From Promethearchaeota archaeon (lineage in GTDB: Archaea > Asgardarchaeota > Lokiarchaeia > Sigynarchaeales > SOKP01), in assembly GCA_014729315.1 (NCBI GenBank), contig WJKD01000920.1, positions 1 through 23,502 on the forward strand: a stretch of 23,502 nucleotides of DNA, read 5' to 3'. The stretch's first letter is position 1; every line of letters starts with the position of its first letter. The position numbers and the translations under genes are program-made. A model generated the notes under the pieces. It did not search any database, was not told the origin of the DNA, and was given only the letters and a program-made list of their open reading frames with translations. Positions 23,403 to 23,502 of the stretch are shown piece after piece.

Positions 23403-23502
23403 ACAGCCAATTTAGTTATCTTGTTTTTAATATAAAGAAACATATATACATAAATGACATTTTAAACTTAATTTATTTGATCGTAGTTAATGAATAAGAA
23501 AC
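23403..23502 (-). promoter_or_regulatory. Probable promoter of the lyxose-isomerase / GH127 unit
   Basis: The last 100 bases contain a minus-strand TTTATATT element (23429-23436). Initiation about 25 bp beyond it would fall near 23406, so the mRNA would start a few bases before the coding region. Nothing else is seen up to the window edge. Confidence 0.4.

Noticed and set aside
1..23502. tRNA, rRNA, CRISPR, IS or prophage features
   Set aside because: No GC-rich folded RNA stood out, no regular repeat-spacer array, no transposase or integrase motif and no terminal repeat pair was seen on reading. A tRNA scan would settle small RNAs.

Overview
The window looks like chromosomal DNA from an Asgard archaeon (Promethearchaeota), most likely a lineage close to Lokiarchaeia. 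DNA is AT-rich throughout. Core genes are archaeal: eL21, RNA polymerase subunit Rpo4 (RpoF), a DUF655 protein, Dim1/KsgA, an Mtq2-like methyltransferase, Pus10, archaeal 3-dehydroquinate synthase II and a NurA-domain nuclease. Eukaryote-like genes lie among them: an ESCRT-III (Snf7) protein, a Roadblock/LC7 protein, a Rab/Ras-like small GTPase, and a protein that may carry a longin-like domain followed by winged helices. Species assignment is inference, because no rRNA gene is present.

Layout, left to right. Bases 3-119 hold the 3' tail of a truncated gene. Then come a core MetE-type methionine synthase (+) and, convergent to it, the ESCRT-III gene (-). A divergent 260-bp spacer with nested inverted repeats separates ESCRT-III from aroB' (+) and a GH57 glycosidase (+). 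A URO-D-family methyltransferase (-) follows, then a double-zinc-ribbon CPBP membrane protein lacking catalytic residues (+), a dNK/TMP-kinase-like P-loop kinase (+), the Roadblock protein with a long acidic tail (+), a cold-shock protein (-) and Pus10 (+).

Bases 11007-14087 are the conserved archaeal translation/transcription block eL21 - rpoF - DUF655 - dim1 - mtq2-like. A poly-T tract and a new TATA-like element split it after rpoF. Next on the minus strand are a longin-like/winged-helix candidate with a 64-codon gene just upstream, then NurA. An apparently intact CPBP protease, the small GTPase and an orphan ADP-forming acyl-CoA synthetase alpha subunit follow on the plus strand. The right end is a minus-strand pentose module: two D-lyxose-isomerase-like cupin paralogues and a GH127 beta-L-arabinofuranosidase-like enzyme, with a perfect 10-bp-arm palindrome in front of GH127.

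The genes do not form one pathway. The window combines informational genes, membrane and trafficking-type genes of eukaryotic flavour, and carbohydrate and acyl-CoA metabolism. No rRNA, tRNA, CRISPR array, IS element or phage gene was seen. No spacer exceeds about 260 bp, so there is no large unexplained gap.
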